64,000 bases of DNA from Clostridium lundense DSM 17049 (GTDB lineage: Bacteria; Bacillota; Clostridia; Clostridiales; Clostridiaceae), in contig NZ_JHVC01000003.1 of assembly GCF_000619945.1 (NCBI RefSeq), positions 62,001 through 126,000 of the forward strand, in the 5' to 3' direction. Positions 26,855-35,412 of the stretch are shown in pieces (the first letter of the stretch is position 1; every line of letters begins with the position of its first letter). The notes below the pieces were generated by a model, which worked only from the letters and a program-made list of their open reading frames with translations, did no database searches and was not told the origin of the DNA. Made by a program: the position numbers and the translations under genes.

Positions 26855-26936
26855 CATTTCTTTACCATTTCTTTATTTTTCCTTAATACTTCCATAAGTA
26901 AATGTTAAGTAAGTATTAATATGTCTTCGATATAAT
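26855..26936 (+). promoter_or_regulatory. vanG operon promoter with two pairs of 11-bp direct repeats
   Basis: CATTTCTTTAC-CATTTCTTTAT (26855-26876) and AAGTAAATGTT-AAGTAAGTATT (26896-26917) are tandem 11-bp repeats, the usual form of OmpR/PhoB-family regulator sites. The second pair covers the position of the -35 element for the TATAAT at 26931-26936, where no good TTGACA is present. This suggests activation by a VanR-like regulator encoded elsewhere. Confidence 0.65.
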
Positions 26937-26997
26937 CATCTTATAGATATATCAAAGGTTTGCTCTATTAAATGTATTTTAGTTCTTATATATCTAC

Positions 26998-27089
26998 CTT
27001 ACTAAATAGTAAGATAAAAATCACCTTTCTGTAAGTTTGAAACTTTATAATTATAGTAAAAATAAGAAATATTTTCACTTACAGAAGGT
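26998..27089 (+). other. Structured 5' leader of vanG
   Basis: CTTACTAAATAGTAAG (26998-27013) is a perfect short hairpin. ACCTTTCTGTAAG (27023-27035) is complementary to CTTACAGAAGGT (27077-27089) apart from one bulge. These lie in a roughly 180-nt untranslated leader and may affect initiation or mRNA stability. Confidence 0.5.
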
Positions 27090-27121
27090 AATTTATTAAA
27101 ATAGAAAGGATTTGATTAAAA

Positions 27122-28246
27122 ATGAATACAAATCAACTTACAACATCATATGATGCTCAAAAGGAAAGCAAAAACGAAATGGATCAACAATGTTCATGCC
27201 GTAAAAAAAACGTGGCTGTATTATTTGGAGGATGCTCTACTGAATATGAAGTATCACTTCAATCAGCTCATGCAGTAATTACCCACATGGACAAAAATTT
27301 ATATACTCCTATTTTAATTGGCATTACTAAAAAAGGTGAATGGTACTTATATGAAGGAGAAATTGACAATATCTTAAGTGATACATGGTCTTCAGAAGAA
27401 ACCTGTATACCAGTTATGGTTTCTCCTAGTAAAGAATTGCATGGTATCGTGATTTTTAGAGGAAAAAAAGTAGAAACCAAATCCTTAGATGCTGCTTTCC
27501 CTGTGCTTCATGGAAAAAATGGGGAAGATGGTACGGTTCAGGGAGTTTTAGAACTAGCGGGTATTCCTGTAGTAGGTTGCAATACCTTATGTTCCGCACT
27601 GTGTATGGACAAAGATATGGCACACAGAATTGTCAATGCTGCTGGCATAAAGATACCATGTTCCTTTGTTATTAGCAAACAAATGGGGGCTACCATTGCA
27701 TTAACACAAGCAGAAAATCTTCACTATCCTCTATTTGTAAAACCTGTAAAAGCTGGTTCATCTTTTGGTATAACAAAAGTCTGTAATAGAAGTGGCCTTC
27801 CAGAAGCAATTGAAGAAGCCTTCAAGCATGATGATCGAGTAATAGTTGAAGAAACTATAAACGGTTTTGAAGTAGGATGTGCCATTTTAGGTACGGATGA
27901 GCTCATTGTTGGTAATGTAGATGAAATAGAATTATCACAAGGTTTCTTTGACTATACAGAAAAATACACTTTGAAAACTTCTAGTATTCATGTTCCAGCT
28001 AGAATTCCTCAAGAAAAAGCAGAGGAAATTAAAAAAGCAGCTATTACAATTTATAAAGCATTGGGGTGCAGCGGATTTGCAAGAGTAGATATGTTCTTAA
28101 CACCAGATGGTGATATTGTGTTTAATGAAGTAAATACAATACCTGGCTTTACCTCTCACAGCCGTTATCCAAATATGCTAAAAAGTATTGGACTATCTTT
28201 TGAAGACATTGTAAAACAACTTATCCAGTTGGCGGTGATCCAATGA
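27122..28246 (+). CDS. vanG: D-alanine--D-serine ligase, VanG type
   Basis: The 374-residue ATP-grasp ligase has VAVLFGGCSTEYEVSLQSAH, HGKNGEDGTVQG, FVKPVKAGSSFGI and FNEVNTIPGFTSHSRYP. The omega-loop segment TEKYTLKTSSIHVPARI is the EKY form of D-Ala-D-Ser ligases rather than that of housekeeping Ddl. It makes the D-Ala-D-Ser precursor that lowers vancomycin binding. About 29 extra N-terminal residues, including Cys-rich QQCSCRKK, precede the usual start; AAAGGA supports the long start, and the internal ATG at 27181 has no ribosome site. The stop overlaps the next ATG (ATGA). Confidence 0.93.
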   Translation: MNTNQLTTSYDAQKESKNEMDQQCSCRKKNVAVLFGGCSTEYEVSLQSAHAVITHMDKNLYTPILIGITKKGEWYLYEGEIDNILSDTWSSEETCIPVMVSPSKELHGIVIFRGKKVETKSLDAAFPVLHGKNGEDGTVQGVLELAGIPVVGCNTLCSALCMDKDMAHRIVNAAGIKIPCSFVISKQMGATIALTQAENLHYPLFVKPVKAGSSFGITKVCNRSGLPEAIEEAFKHDDRVIVEETINGFEVGCAILGTDELIVGNVDEIELSQGFFDYTEKYTLKTSSIHVPARIPQEKAEEIKKAAITIYKALGCSGFARVDMFLTPDGDIVFNEVNTIPGFTSHSRYPNMLKSIGLSFEDIVKQLIQLAVIQ

Positions 28247-29010
28247 AAACTTTAAAACTTCATAATAAGGATATATACCGTGGCAGCCTTATTCTGGTAA
28301 ATAAGCAATATCCTATACGCATGAATATACCAGCACAAAACCTTGCTTCTATAAATGGTGAAAAAAATTCTATTCTTATGGAAACAAGGGTCAAAACTAT
28401 ACTAAAGCAATGTATGGATGCTCTTTTTTGCACAAAACAAATTGTTGCTGTCAGTGGCTTTCGCTCGCTCCATGAGCAAAAAGAAATCTATGAAAATTCT
28501 TTGATGGAAAACGGTAAGGAATTTACAGAAAAGTTTGTTGCTCTTCCTAACCACAGTGAACATCAAACTGGTCTTGCTATTGATCTTGCAGAAAACAGAC
28601 CAAATATTGATTTTATAAGACCATATTTCCCATATAAAGGTATTTGCCAGAAATTCCGAGAAAAGTCTCCCCTATTTGGTTTTATTGAAAGATATCAAAA
28701 AAGCAAAGAAAAAATAACTGGCATTTCCCATGAACCTTGGCATTTTCGCTATGTTGGTTTTCCTCATTCTACAATAATGACAGAAAAAAAACTGTCACTT
28801 GAAGAATATGTAGAATTACTTAAACAGTATCCATATAAAAAGCAACCTCTAATTTATCCTCTTGAAAATTGTACAGTAGAAATATCCTATGTAAAAGCAG
28901 CAGCTTGTAATGAAACAACAATAGATATACCAAATAATACTACTTATCAGATTTCAGGCAACAATATGGACGGCTTTATTGTAACAACCTGGAGAAATAA
29001 GAGTGAATAA
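28243..29010 (+). CDS. vanXY: VanXY D,D-dipeptidase/D,D-carboxypeptidase
   Basis: The 255-residue VanY-fold Zn peptidase has SGFRS (Arg74), SEHQTGLAID (His107, Asp114 as Zn ligands) and EPWHFRYVG (catalytic Glu164, Zn ligand His167). There is no signal peptide, as in VanXY enzymes, which cut D-Ala-D-Ala and pentapeptide ends in the cytoplasm so that only D-Ser-ended precursors remain. A C-terminal extension of about 60 residues follows the catalytic domain. It overlaps vanG by 4 nt and vanT by 8 nt, so the three are translated as a unit. Confidence 0.92.
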   Translation: MKTLKLHNKDIYRGSLILVNKQYPIRMNIPAQNLASINGEKNSILMETRVKTILKQCMDALFCTKQIVAVSGFRSLHEQKEIYENSLMENGKEFTEKFVALPNHSEHQTGLAIDLAENRPNIDFIRPYFPYKGICQKFREKSPLFGFIERYQKSKEKITGISHEPWHFRYVGFPHSTIMTEKKLSLEEYVELLKQYPYKKQPLIYPLENCTVEISYVKAAACNETTIDIPNNTTYQISGNNMDGFIVTTWRNKSE

Positions 29011-31141
29011 AAGAAACTGCTATGCGGGAATAGACCATTTTAGAATAATTGCAGCTTTGCTAATTGTTGCTATACATACTTCTCCATTATCTTCAATTAA
29101 TAAAACATTAGATTTTATCATTGTTCGTATCTTTGCCCGTATAGCTGTACCATTCTTTTTAATGACAACAGGATATTTTTTACTTCCTAGATACATGGCA
29201 AAAAAAAATGGTGATTGGTCTGCAGTTCATAGATTTATCAAGAAAACCTGTACACTATATGGTATAGCCATTTTGCTATATTTACCTGTTAATTTTTATG
29301 CAGGCCATTTTACAGGTAAAAATTTCTTTAGCATTGTTATAAAAGATCTTTTATTTGACGGAACCTTTTACCACCTATGGTACTTGCCTGCTTCTATAAT
29401 AGGTATCTTAATCATCTGCCTGTTATGCCGCAAATATTCTTTAAAAACTGTATTGATTATTTCAAGTATCCTATACATTATTGCCTTATTTGGTGATAGC
29501 TACTATGGTATTGTGTCACAAATTTCTTGGATACAATCCATATATGATTTTCTTTTTACTTTTAGCTCCTATACAAGAAATGGTATTTTTTATGCTCCAA
29601 TATTTCTTTTTATGGGCTATATAATTGCAAAAAGTGGTTGTTGTCAAAAGAAATTTGCCACTATAAGCTTTTTAATTACTATATTTCTAATGACCATAGA
29701 GGGGCTCGTACTACATAATATGGGGCTCCAAAGACATGACAGCATGTATATTTTCCTACTTCCATGTATGTTTTTTCTATTCCAAATACTTCTTAACCAA
29801 AATGGAAGGTCATTACCAGTATTACGCACAATTTCTGCATGCATATACATAATTCATCCATTGTTTATCATTGTTGTGCGTGGAATAGCAAAAGTAACTG
29901 GATTAAGTTTTTTACTAATTCACAACAGCGTTATTCACTACATTGTTGTATGTATATTTTCTATTATTTTTTCTATAATGGGGGCATTTATAATGACACT
30001 TAATAAAAAATCTAATTTCTATAAAGGTAGAGCATGGATGGAACTTGACTTAAATGCTTTACGCCACAATGTTGAAGCTTTAAAAAAATTACTACCAACA
30101 GGCTGTGAACTTATGCCAGCAGTTAAAGCTGATGCATATGGACATGGATCCATAAAAATATCACAAGAATTAAATAAACTTGGAATTAAAGCCTTTTGTG
30201 TAGCTTCTGTAACTGAAGGTGTCACATTACGCCAAAATAATGTAAAAGGTGAAATTCTAATTTTAGGCTATACACATCCATCTCAATTTTACTTATTAAA
30301 AGAATATGAATTATCGCAAACAGTTGTAGATTATAAGTATGCTAAACTTCTCAATGAGTATGGGAAAATCATAAAGGTACACATCAAAATTGATACGGGT
30401 ATGCACCGTTTGGGCGAACGTCCTGAAAATATATCCCACATTACAAAGATGTTTGAATGTGACAATTTAAGTATCCAGGGTATTTTTTCTCATTTATGTG
30501 TATCTGATAGTTTGGATAAATCTGATGTAGATTTTACGTATCATCAAATTCAATGCTTTTATGAAACCATTGAACAATTAGAAGCACTTGGTTACTCATG
30601 TCCAAAAAAACATATTCAAAGCAGCTATGGTTTACTAAATTATCCTGAATTGAGTTGTGATTACGCAAGAGTTGGAATAATATTGTATGGTGTATTAAGT
30701 ACCGCAGAAGACCGTACAAAGTCTGCAATTGATTTACAACCAATTCTTTCAATCAAAGCAAGAGTTTCCATCGTCAAAGAACTTTTACAAGGGGAGGCTG
30801 TAGGATACGGCTTAGAATTTACAGCTCCTAAAGATATGAAAATCGCTATTGTATCTATTGGCTATGGAGATGGCATTCCACGCAGTTTATCTAATGGAAA
30901 TGGTAACGTGCTTATTAATGGAGAAATGGCACCTATAATTGGACGTATGTGTATGGATCAAACCATAATTAATGTTTCAAATATACCCTCTGTTAAACAA
31001 AATGACATTGCAGTTATTCTTGGAAAATCTGGTGACGCAGAAATAACCGCCTATGACATTGCTAGTCATGCAAACACAATCACCAATGAAATACTAAGTA
31101 GATTAGGCAACCGATTATGTAAGGTATATTGCTATAAATAA
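29003..31141 (+). CDS. vanT: Membrane serine/alanine racemase VanT
   Basis: The 712-residue fusion starts at a GTG with GGAG 8 nt upstream. Residues 1 to about 335 are an acyltransferase-3-like membrane domain of about ten helices, proposed to take up L-Ser. Residues about 340-712 are an alanine-racemase fold with the PLP lysine in AVKADAYGHG (near 375) and a C-terminal barrel (AVGYGLEFTA, IGYGDGIPRSLSNG, RMCMDQTIINVS). It supplies D-Ser for VanG. It completes the vanG-vanXY-vanT order known from enterococci and clostridia, and a terminator follows. Confidence 0.93.
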   Translation: MNKRNCYAGIDHFRIIAALLIVAIHTSPLSSINKTLDFIIVRIFARIAVPFFLMTTGYFLLPRYMAKKNGDWSAVHRFIKKTCTLYGIAILLYLPVNFYAGHFTGKNFFSIVIKDLLFDGTFYHLWYLPASIIGILIICLLCRKYSLKTVLIISSILYIIALFGDSYYGIVSQISWIQSIYDFLFTFSSYTRNGIFYAPIFLFMGYIIAKSGCCQKKFATISFLITIFLMTIEGLVLHNMGLQRHDSMYIFLLPCMFFLFQILLNQNGRSLPVLRTISACIYIIHPLFIIVVRGIAKVTGLSFLLIHNSVIHYIVVCIFSIIFSIMGAFIMTLNKKSNFYKGRAWMELDLNALRHNVEALKKLLPTGCELMPAVKADAYGHGSIKISQELNKLGIKAFCVASVTEGVTLRQNNVKGEILILGYTHPSQFYLLKEYELSQTVVDYKYAKLLNEYGKIIKVHIKIDTGMHRLGERPENISHITKMFECDNLSIQGIFSHLCVSDSLDKSDVDFTYHQIQCFYETIEQLEALGYSCPKKHIQSSYGLLNYPELSCDYARVGIILYGVLSTAEDRTKSAIDLQPILSIKARVSIVKELLQGEAVGYGLEFTAPKDMKIAIVSIGYGDGIPRSLSNGNGNVLINGEMAPIIGRMCMDQTIINVSNIPSVKQNDIAVILGKSGDAEITAYDIASHANTITNEILSRLGNRLCKVYCYK

Positions 31142-31162
31142 ATATCTATTTTCTATATAAAA

Positions 31163-31205
31163 TACAGAGAGGACTTTTGCTAATGAAAAATTCTCTCTGT
31201 TTATT
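31163..31205 (+). terminator. Terminator of the vanG operon
   Basis: ACAGAGAG pairs with CTCTCTGT around an 18-nt loop region that can extend the stem, followed by TTTATTAAT, just 22 nt past the vanT stop. Confidence 0.75.
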
Positions 31206-31318
31206 AATCATTCCATATTCTTTTACTGCCATAAATGACCGGTAATTTGTAAACTTACTCAATTTGAAATTTTTCATAACGACGTAATAAAAAGATTATC
31301 CTTTACTTTTCACTATAT

Positions 31319-32284
31319 CTATGCTTCCTTATCTATTAAATACTTCTCCTTTAAATGCTTGTCCTTATCCTGATTATTTCCTTTTGCCATAGATAAAATT
31401 ATAACTGTAGATATAATACATGCTGTTCCTATCCATTGTGCTATTCCAAGGGGAACTTGTAACCATACAACAGATAGTAATGCTGCCGATAAAGGTTCCA
31501 TGGAAGATAGTACACTTGCTTCTGTTGGTTTTATATATTTTAAGCTTTGGAGATAGCAACAAAAAGCAACTAAAGTTCCAAATATAACTACAAATATAAC
31601 AGCAACCATAGAACCAACACACCATTCACCTGTAAAATTCCAAGGTTGATGGACAAAACTAAAAGCTATTCCACCAATAAGCATGCCCCATCCGGCTATC
31701 AGTATTGATCCCCATCTGGCAAGTAGATGACGCGGATACAATGTATAGAAAGCTGCTGCAAAAGCAGAAATAATTCCCCAAAACAATGTTTCCTTAGAAA
31801 TACATATACTGTTAATATTACCTTTTGTAATAATAAGGAATGTACCTAATATAGCTAAAACAATTGCAGTTAGCTCCTTCATATTTGGTAATTTCTTAGC
31901 CAAAATAGTTAAATAGCAAGTAATTATCACTGGTGATAAATATTGAAGTATGGTTGCTGTTGCTGCATTTCCATATTTAATAGCTGCAAAATATGCATAC
32001 TGCACCCCTATCATTCCTACAACACCATAAAGCATAAGGCTAAATGCGTCATGTTTAGTTCGCCATATTTTCCATACATTCTTATCACCTTTCATTAAAG
32101 AATATACTAATAATATTATTCCTGACACTAATAACCGAATCACAACAAGCCACTCTGTGCTAAATCCTTTTTCCTGAAATAAATATTGAGCAACAGTACC
32201 TGATACTCCCCATAACATTGCTCCTATAATTACAAGTATTATTCCCTTTGTCCTAAGTTCAAAATTCACCAAAATTTCACTCAC
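31319..32284 (-). CDS. EamA/DMT family transporter
   Basis: The 321-residue protein has about ten membrane helices in two EamA repeats, with the typical start GIILVIIGAMLWGVSGTVAQYLF and second-repeat motif TEASVLSSMEPLSAALLSVVWL. The start is a GTG with AAGGAAA upstream; a GTG five codons later is also possible. It probably exports an amino acid or other small metabolite. It ends about 180 bp from the convergent vanG operon and shows no link to it. Confidence 0.88.
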   Translation of the reverse strand: MSEILVNFELRTKGIILVIIGAMLWGVSGTVAQYLFQEKGFSTEWLVVIRLLVSGIILLVYSLMKGDKNVWKIWRTKHDAFSLMLYGVVGMIGVQYAYFAAIKYGNAATATILQYLSPVIITCYLTILAKKLPNMKELTAIVLAILGTFLIITKGNINSICISKETLFWGIISAFAAAFYTLYPRHLLARWGSILIAGWGMLIGGIAFSFVHQPWNFTGEWCVGSMVAVIFVVIFGTLVAFCCYLQSLKYIKPTEASVLSSMEPLSAALLSVVWLQVPLGIAQWIGTACIISTVIILSMAKGNNQDKDKHLKEKYLIDKEA

Positions 32285-32536
32285 TTTCCTTATAATCTAA
32301 ATAATCCAATGTAGATTTTACTATGTAATGAGCATACTTTCAACCCATATTATATATAAATAAAATGGGTTGAATTGTTTAAAAATCGCGTAAATGGATT
32401 AATTTCCACCACACTTTCAGTATAACACTTGTCTAAAAATCTGCAAATTATTAATTCCATCCAACATATATATCTAAAACATTACTTAAATACCCTAAAA
32501 TATTATGTTATTCTTCATAAAAGTGATTTTTTCAAC

Positions 32537-32593
32537 TAGAACTCCCTCTGAACGTATGGTATAATTTACTAAATGACATTGGTTTTAAAACCA
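32537..32593 (+). promoter_or_regulatory. Chemoreceptor promoter with palindrome
   Basis: TATAAT (32560-32565) is preceded at 17 nt by a weak TAGAAC. The perfect 14-bp palindrome TGGTTTTAAAACCA (32580-32593) lies downstream near the expected transcript start, so it could be an operator. The rest of the 333-bp gap from 32285 has no gene. Confidence 0.5.
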
Positions 32594-32617
32594 TATAATT
32601 TAAGGAGGAGTAAACTT

Positions 32618-34132
32618 ATGCTATTTAAATCAAAAAAAACACCTTGTTATGAGGCTGAACAAATTATAGATTATGTTAATAACCGTATAAATGGTCAATT
32701 AACAAAAAAACCTGATATTAAATATGGTATTCATATTAAAATAGCTGATTGTTTTGAAAAACTTTTTGCTAGTGAAGAAAATTTAGCCCAGTCTGCAAAA
32801 AAAATTATTCAAATAGGTGCGGATATAAGTAACTTTGATTCTGAAATGGGTCATATATCAAGCTCACTAACTGATTTTGCTAAAGACATGGCTGAAGTTA
32901 GTCAATCTAACTTGGCTATTGTTGAAGAAACTACTGCTAGTATGAATGGAGTTAATGAAACTATTAATGTTGCAACAAATACTCTTAACACCATTTCAAA
33001 TTCATCCTCAGACCTTATGAAAAGTAACGTTGAAGGACTAAATCAAGTAGAAGAACTTGGTGTAATTAAAGAAAACGTTGTAAACAATGCAAATGTAATG
33101 AGCAGCAATATAGATTATTTAGTGGAAATGGCTAATAAAGTTAATGATATTGTAAGCATTGTAGATTCAATAGCGGAAAAAACAAATCTATTAGCTCTTA
33201 ATGCTTCTATAGAAGCTGCTAGAGCAGGGGAACATGGTAAAGGCTTTGCAGTAGTTGCCGATGAAATCAGAAAACTTGCAGATGACACTAAAGTAAACCT
33301 TGATGGTATGAAATCTATAATGTCAAATATACATAAAGCTGCTGGCGACGGTAAGACTAGTATGGATAAAACAATTTCAGAAACAAATAGAATGAGTGAG
33401 AAAATTGATACTGTTAAAGTTACTATAGAAAAAAATGTTAACCTACTAGGTCATACTGTTGAGGATATAAAAGTACTAAATAACTCTCTAAGCGGCATTA
33501 ATGTTTCAGTAAATGAAATTAATAAAGCAATGGAAATATCAACTGTAGATGCTGAAAAACTAAATAGCATGACGGAAGACATATACAAAAGTTCCGTTGA
33601 AAGTTCAGAAGAAGCAAGAAAAATTTCTAGAATTGATGCTGAGTTATCTCAAATAGTTAAAGGCATGTTATCTCATTTAAAAAACAGCTCACACTCATTA
33701 AGTAACAAAGAGGTCCTTGCTTATCTAGAAAAAGCAATAACATCCCATAAAGACTGGCTAGCTAACTTAAAAAAATCTGTAGATGATATGGAAGCACACC
33801 CTATTCAATTAGATGGAACTAAATGTGCCTTTGGACATTTCTATTATTCAATCAGTGTAGATAATCCAAAGATTACTGAAAGTTGGAAAAAGCTTGGAGA
33901 AATACATTTAGATTTTCATAAACTTGGTAAGAGAACAATGGATTCTATTAAAGACAATAATTTGGAAACTGCTAATAATTTTTATAATCAAGCTGAGGAA
34001 TTATCTTCTAGTATATTCAAATTATTAAATGAAATTATGGAAGATATTAAGGGCCTTGACTCAAAAGGTGAAAAAATATTCAACTCATCAAATACTAGTT
34101 GCGAAAGCTGCACTGATTATTGTAGCTGCTAA
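32618..34132 (+). CDS. Soluble methyl-accepting chemotaxis protein with CZB domain
   Basis: The ATG at 32618 follows AAGGAGGAG and gives 504 residues; a longer frame from 32573 has no such site. There are no membrane helices, so it is a cytoplasmic chemoreceptor. The signalling tip is conserved (IVDSIAEKTNLLALNASIEAARAGEHGKGFAVVADEIRKLA). The C-terminal part is a chemoreceptor zinc-binding domain: His in SHKDWL, KCAFGHFYYS, EIHLDFHKLG give the 3-His/1-Cys pattern. A Cys-rich tail (SCESCTDYCSC) follows. CZB domains sense Zn or oxidants such as HOCl in other bacteria. Confidence 0.92.
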   Translation: MLFKSKKTPCYEAEQIIDYVNNRINGQLTKKPDIKYGIHIKIADCFEKLFASEENLAQSAKKIIQIGADISNFDSEMGHISSSLTDFAKDMAEVSQSNLAIVEETTASMNGVNETINVATNTLNTISNSSSDLMKSNVEGLNQVEELGVIKENVVNNANVMSSNIDYLVEMANKVNDIVSIVDSIAEKTNLLALNASIEAARAGEHGKGFAVVADEIRKLADDTKVNLDGMKSIMSNIHKAAGDGKTSMDKTISETNRMSEKIDTVKVTIEKNVNLLGHTVEDIKVLNNSLSGINVSVNEINKAMEISTVDAEKLNSMTEDIYKSSVESSEEARKISRIDAELSQIVKGMLSHLKNSSHSLSNKEVLAYLEKAITSHKDWLANLKKSVDDMEAHPIQLDGTKCAFGHFYYSISVDNPKITESWKKLGEIHLDFHKLGKRTMDSIKDNNLETANNFYNQAEELSSSIFKLLNEIMEDIKGLDSKGEKIFNSSNTSCESCTDYCSC

Positions 34133-34164
34133 CATATAAATTTATAAATACTTTTATACATATA

Positions 34165-34195
34165 AGGGATAGTTATTAACTTTTGTAACTATCCC
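34165..34195 (+). repeat. REP-like palindrome R3 (short form), likely terminator
   Basis: GGGATAGTTA pairs with TAACTATCCC around TTAACTTTTG. It follows the chemoreceptor gene and belongs to the dispersed family, although the 3' arm is shortened. Confidence 0.65.
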
Positions 34196-34289
34196 AAATT
34201 ATTTTGTAAACTGAAGCCAAGAATATTATTGTACCTTTTTTCAATTTTTTTAATATAATAATGTAATAATAATACTTTAAGGTGTTTAT

Positions 34290-35021
34290 ATGTTTTTTAG
34301 AATACCACAAGAATTAACTAACCCTTCAGATAAAATGTATATTCTCCAAACTAAGGTTGCTGACGTAAACGGCGATGGACTTGATGAAACTTTAACACTT
34401 ACAGGTAAAAAACCTTATGGCGAAAATGGTTTTATCGATGATTTAACTCTTACTGTGGAAAACAAAAAAACAGGAACTAATATAATAGTTAAACCAAAGG
34501 AAAATTCCGGATTTGATCCAAATTTATTTATTGGAAGATTCACTGATGATAAAACTCCTCAAGTATTCTTATCTATAGCTTCTGGTGGTAGTGCCAACTA
34601 TTATTTCAATTATATTTATTCCTTTAAAAACAATATAGAAAAACTTATTTTTGATTTTGATAAATTTAATGATGAAAATGACTATAGTGCAGTATATGAG
34701 GATTATTATAAGGTACGGGTTAAATCCACCGGCAAAAAGCTAGAAGGTATAATAGATCTTACAGCTATACGAGATAAAGAATATCTATCTAAAATTTATG
34801 ATTCAAATGGCAAACTAAAAGAGCCAGAAACTGGAGGAGTGCTTTCTCTTTCATATTTATCCCCTTTGAGTTTAAATGGTTCTGAAATTTTTACCCTTCT
34901 TGCAGATCAAAGAATCATAGGAATTTACAATTCCGATACTTTAGGCTATGTAGAATCTATTTTACAATGGAATAAGGATAAATTTTCACCTATTGCAACA
35001 CGTCTTGTTGTAAAAATGTAA
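34290..35021 (+). CDS. FG-GAP/VCBS-like protein of unknown function
   Basis: The 243-residue protein has a Ca-binding-like loop DVNGDGLDETLTL near residue 26, typical of VCBS/FG-GAP beta-propeller blades. Further strands follow with IGRFTDDKTPQVFLSIASGGSANYY and a conserved-looking ending (LLADQRIIGIYNSDTLGYVESILQW). No signal peptide or membrane helix is visible from the ATG chosen (AAGGTG upstream), so it may be cytoplasmic or use another export path. Similar proteins occur widely in spore formers without a defined role. Confidence 0.75.
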   Translation: MFFRIPQELTNPSDKMYILQTKVADVNGDGLDETLTLTGKKPYGENGFIDDLTLTVENKKTGTNIIVKPKENSGFDPNLFIGRFTDDKTPQVFLSIASGGSANYYFNYIYSFKNNIEKLIFDFDKFNDENDYSAVYEDYYKVRVKSTGKKLEGIIDLTAIRDKEYLSKIYDSNGKLKEPETGGVLSLSYLSPLSLNGSEIFTLLADQRIIGIYNSDTLGYVESILQWNKDKFSPIATRLVVKM

Positions 35022-35022
35022 A

Positions 35023-35053
35023 GGGGATGGTTATTCACTAAAAGAACATCTCC
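35023..35053 (+). repeat. Decayed REP-like hairpin after the VCBS-like gene
   Basis: AGGGGATGGTTATTCACT starts like the dispersed repeat family, and ACATCTCCC can partly pair with it. Pairing is imperfect, so this is a weak copy or a simple terminator. Confidence 0.4.
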
Positions 35054-35174
35054 CATTTTCCCACAACCTTAAAGGACATTTATTGAATTTGCTCTAAAAT
35101 CCTTATCTAAAACTTATTGATTATTAATACTTTATATGTTAACATTTAAAGTAAGTAAATTACTCATAAAAACC

Positions 35175-35290
35175 GTTAAAAGGGAGTAGCTGCTCATATT
35201 TATATATATGAGTGATAAAGTCAACATACTGGCCTTTGTGCCTGGCTTTATCGTGACTTATTTTGTCAAGTGAGACTTTTAGCACAATGA
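35175..35290 (+). promoter_or_regulatory. yybP-ykoY manganese riboswitch
   Basis: The conserved GGGAGTAGCTGC (L1 region) is followed by AAAGTCAACATACTGGCC, a paired arm GGCTTTAT, and GTCAAGTGAGACTTTTAGC (L3 region), the layout of yybP-ykoY Mn2+ riboswitches. The downstream gene is a GDT1-family cation exporter, a classic target. A short minus-strand frame over this region is not a gene. Confidence 0.85.
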
Positions 35291-35318
35291 TTTTTTCATT
35301 GTGTTGAAGGTCTTTTTT
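35273..35318 (+). terminator. Riboswitch terminator 1
   Basis: AGACTTTTAGCACAATGA pairs with TCATTGTGTTGAAGGTCT, followed by six T. Its 5' arm overlaps the aptamer, so metal binding should prevent it and switch expression on. Confidence 0.8.
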
Positions 35319-35339
35319 AGTGTAAAAAACACTAAAAAA

Positions 35340-35390
35340 GATTTTCAACATAATGAGTTGTCGTTGTGTTAAAAGTCTTTATTTTTTTAA
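35340..35390 (+). terminator. Riboswitch terminator 2, a near copy of terminator 1
   Basis: AGATTTTCAACATAATGA pairs with TCGTTGTGTTAAAAGTCT (a few wobbles or mismatches), then TTTATTTTTTT. Arms resemble terminator 1, suggesting a tandem duplication of the expression platform. Confidence 0.7.
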
Positions 35391-35412
35391 AATAATTTTA
35401 GGAGGTAGAAAA

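Noticed and set aside
35160..35351. 63-codon minus-strand frame
   Set aside because: It lies entirely on the yybP-ykoY aptamer and its terminator and has no family resemblance; it is an accident of the RNA structure.
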